Assembly (NCBI GenBank): GCA_015067175.1
Contig: SVMX01000001.1
Location: forward strand, 62,001 to 126,000
Direction: 5' to 3'
DNA from: Oscillospiraceae bacterium
GTDB lineage: Bacteria > Bacillota > Clostridia > Oscillospirales > Ruminococcaceae
DNA: 64,000 nt
Shown here piece by piece: positions 63,419-64,000 of the stretch. A program made the translations under genes and the position numbers. A model generated the notes under the pieces. That model was given only the letters and a program-made list of their open reading frames with translations. It made no database searches and was not told the DNA's origin. Position 1 is the stretch's first letter. Every line of letters starts with the position of its first letter.

Positions 63419-63447
63419 AACGCCCCGAGATCAATTCTCGGGGCGTT
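63419..63447. terminator. Bidirectional terminator
   Basis: A 12-bp perfect stem, AACGCCCCGAGA / TCTCGGGGCGTT, with a 5-base loop between convergent genes. T tails on either side are modest. Confidence 0.8.
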
Positions 63448-63462
63448 ATCATTTATATACGC

Positions 63463-64000
63463 TTATTTCGCGGAGTTTTTGTTGTATTCGCGCACAAATC
63501 TGTGCACCTTTCCAAGACAGACATCAGAAGTCTCGGTTATACCTGCCGCTTCTCTGAGAAGCAATAAGACGGCTCTTGCGGCTGTTTCGTCAGTAAACTC
63601 GACCTCAAGCTCGTAATCGGTTATCCCGAAATATCTGCTTCGGTCAAGGTCTATCTCTCCGCCATCGAATTTCTTCACGCTTCGCAGCGTGGTAAGCTCG
63701 CCAATAAGACCCACATCGGGCATATCACTGCGACCCGACAGCTCATTTAGCTCCTGCGCGGAAAGCTTATAAGGAAGCGCGTCGCCAAGCTCTGCTTCAA
63801 ACTCAAGTCGGGAGTGCTCCGCACCGTTAGGCAGCTTCATCTGCAAATAATACAGCCCACCGACATAGCGCACTCGGCAAGTGATATGCGAGTTTATGAG
63901 CGAAAGCTCGGGCGTATCAAAATAGTAGTTCGTCTGACTAAATTCAGTATCCCAACCGTACATGGAATAAATCTTTTGATACTGTGCCTCGGTGAGCATC
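63463..64000 (-). CDS. CYTH-domain protein (5' end outside window)
   Basis: About 178 C-terminal residues of a CYTH (CYaB/thiamine triphosphatase-like) tunnel-fold protein. TNYYFDTPELSL, CRVRYVGGLYYLQMKLP, ...EIDLDRSRYFG and YELEVEF are the charged strands that hold triphosphate and metal. The usual E-x-E-x-K start is missing, and the M at 63999 aligns with an internal methionine of the family, so the gene very likely continues to the right. Substrates of such enzymes are inorganic or nucleoside triphosphates; not assigned here. Confidence 0.82.
   Translation of the reverse strand, partial: MLTEAQYQKIYSMYGWDTEFSQTNYYFDTPELSLINSHITCRVRYVGGLYYLQMKLPNGAEHSRLEFEAELGDALPYKLSAQELNELSGRSDMPDVGLIGELTTLRSVKKFDGGEIDLDRSRYFGITDYELEVEFTDETAARAVLLLLREAAGITETSDVCLGKVHRFVREYNKNSAK

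Noticed and set aside
62628-63452. A 274-codon frame antisense to the kinase gene
   Set aside because: The plus-strand frame has the HGDxxxxN and DW kinase motifs; the antisense frame has none.

Overview
The window is a gene-dense chromosomal segment of a Gram-positive, low-to-mid GC anaerobe, most likely a gut clostridium of the Ruminococcus/Oscillospiraceae type. Reasons: strong AGGAGG ribosome sites with several TTG and GTG starts, GatCAB, ClpE and ClpX/ClpP, a T-box leader, ECF transport, a Na+-pumping decarboxylase subunit pair, AdhE fermentation, and Firmicutes families tentatively recognised as DUF5711 and DUF6125. I see no insertion sequence, prophage, CRISPR array, rRNA or tRNA.

Layout. 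1-1,040: a TetR regulator with tandem operators and a consensus promoter, coupled to a truncated CPBP membrane protease. 1,081-4,404: gatCAB. 4,446-8,576: purine permease, SLC13-like permease, a lysine/alanine-rich SCP2-like protein, an MGMT-like protein and an unknown gene. 8,597-17,435: a minus-strand housekeeping run (rplS, lepB, ylqF, rnhB, yraN, thrC, phosphoesterase, tig, clpP, clpX). 17,468-19,841: an orphan RACo-type ASKHA protein divergent from pyrB, which carries a PyrI-like zinc tail. 19,844-22,226: a GNAT enzyme and oadB/oadG-like genes. 22,287-31,825: SDR enzyme, clpE, CvpA-like protein, beta-propeller-like membrane protein, truA, ecfT, a fused EcfA1-EcfA2 ATPase and an rRNA-type methyltransferase. 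31,848-37,077: glmM, ruvB, TPR protein, ruvA, ruvC and a small radical SAM enzyme. 37,133-46,896: a second SCP2-like protein, a large secreted amidase and a GHL10-like lipoprotein, divergent from potABCD across a repeat-rich promoter region. 46,918-49,526: a DUF6125-like protein and a secreted beta-helix carbohydrate-binding lipoprotein. 49,530-57,461 (minus): MATE exporter, T-box-controlled trpB, pyk, a KdpDE-like two-component system, a split TauE/SafE pair and a flavodoxin-like protein. 57,535-63,447 (plus): ilvBN, then adhE with a small kinase. 63,463-64,000: a truncated CYTH protein.

How the parts fit. Most genes are core: amidated tRNA formation, protein folding and turnover, translation, recombination, pyrimidine and branched-chain amino acid synthesis, and fermentation. 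Many sigma-A promoters can be read directly because -35 and -10 boxes are 17 or 18 bases apart. Hairpin terminators separate most units.

Most unusual items: (1) two SCP2-like proteins carrying the same kind of lysine/alanine/proline-rich tail at opposite ends; (2) the divergent GHL10/potABCD control region with a 14-base sequence repeated at both -35 boxes; (3) a trpB leader with a Trp-specific T-box followed by a possible 12-codon peptide containing Trp; (4) ATCase with a fused PyrI-type zinc module; (5) the one-chain EcfA1-EcfA2; (6) a RACo-like ASKHA protein with no corrinoid genes nearby; (7) a PotD lipoprotein with a C-terminal membrane helix. None is proven to be a new system; each is stated with a test.
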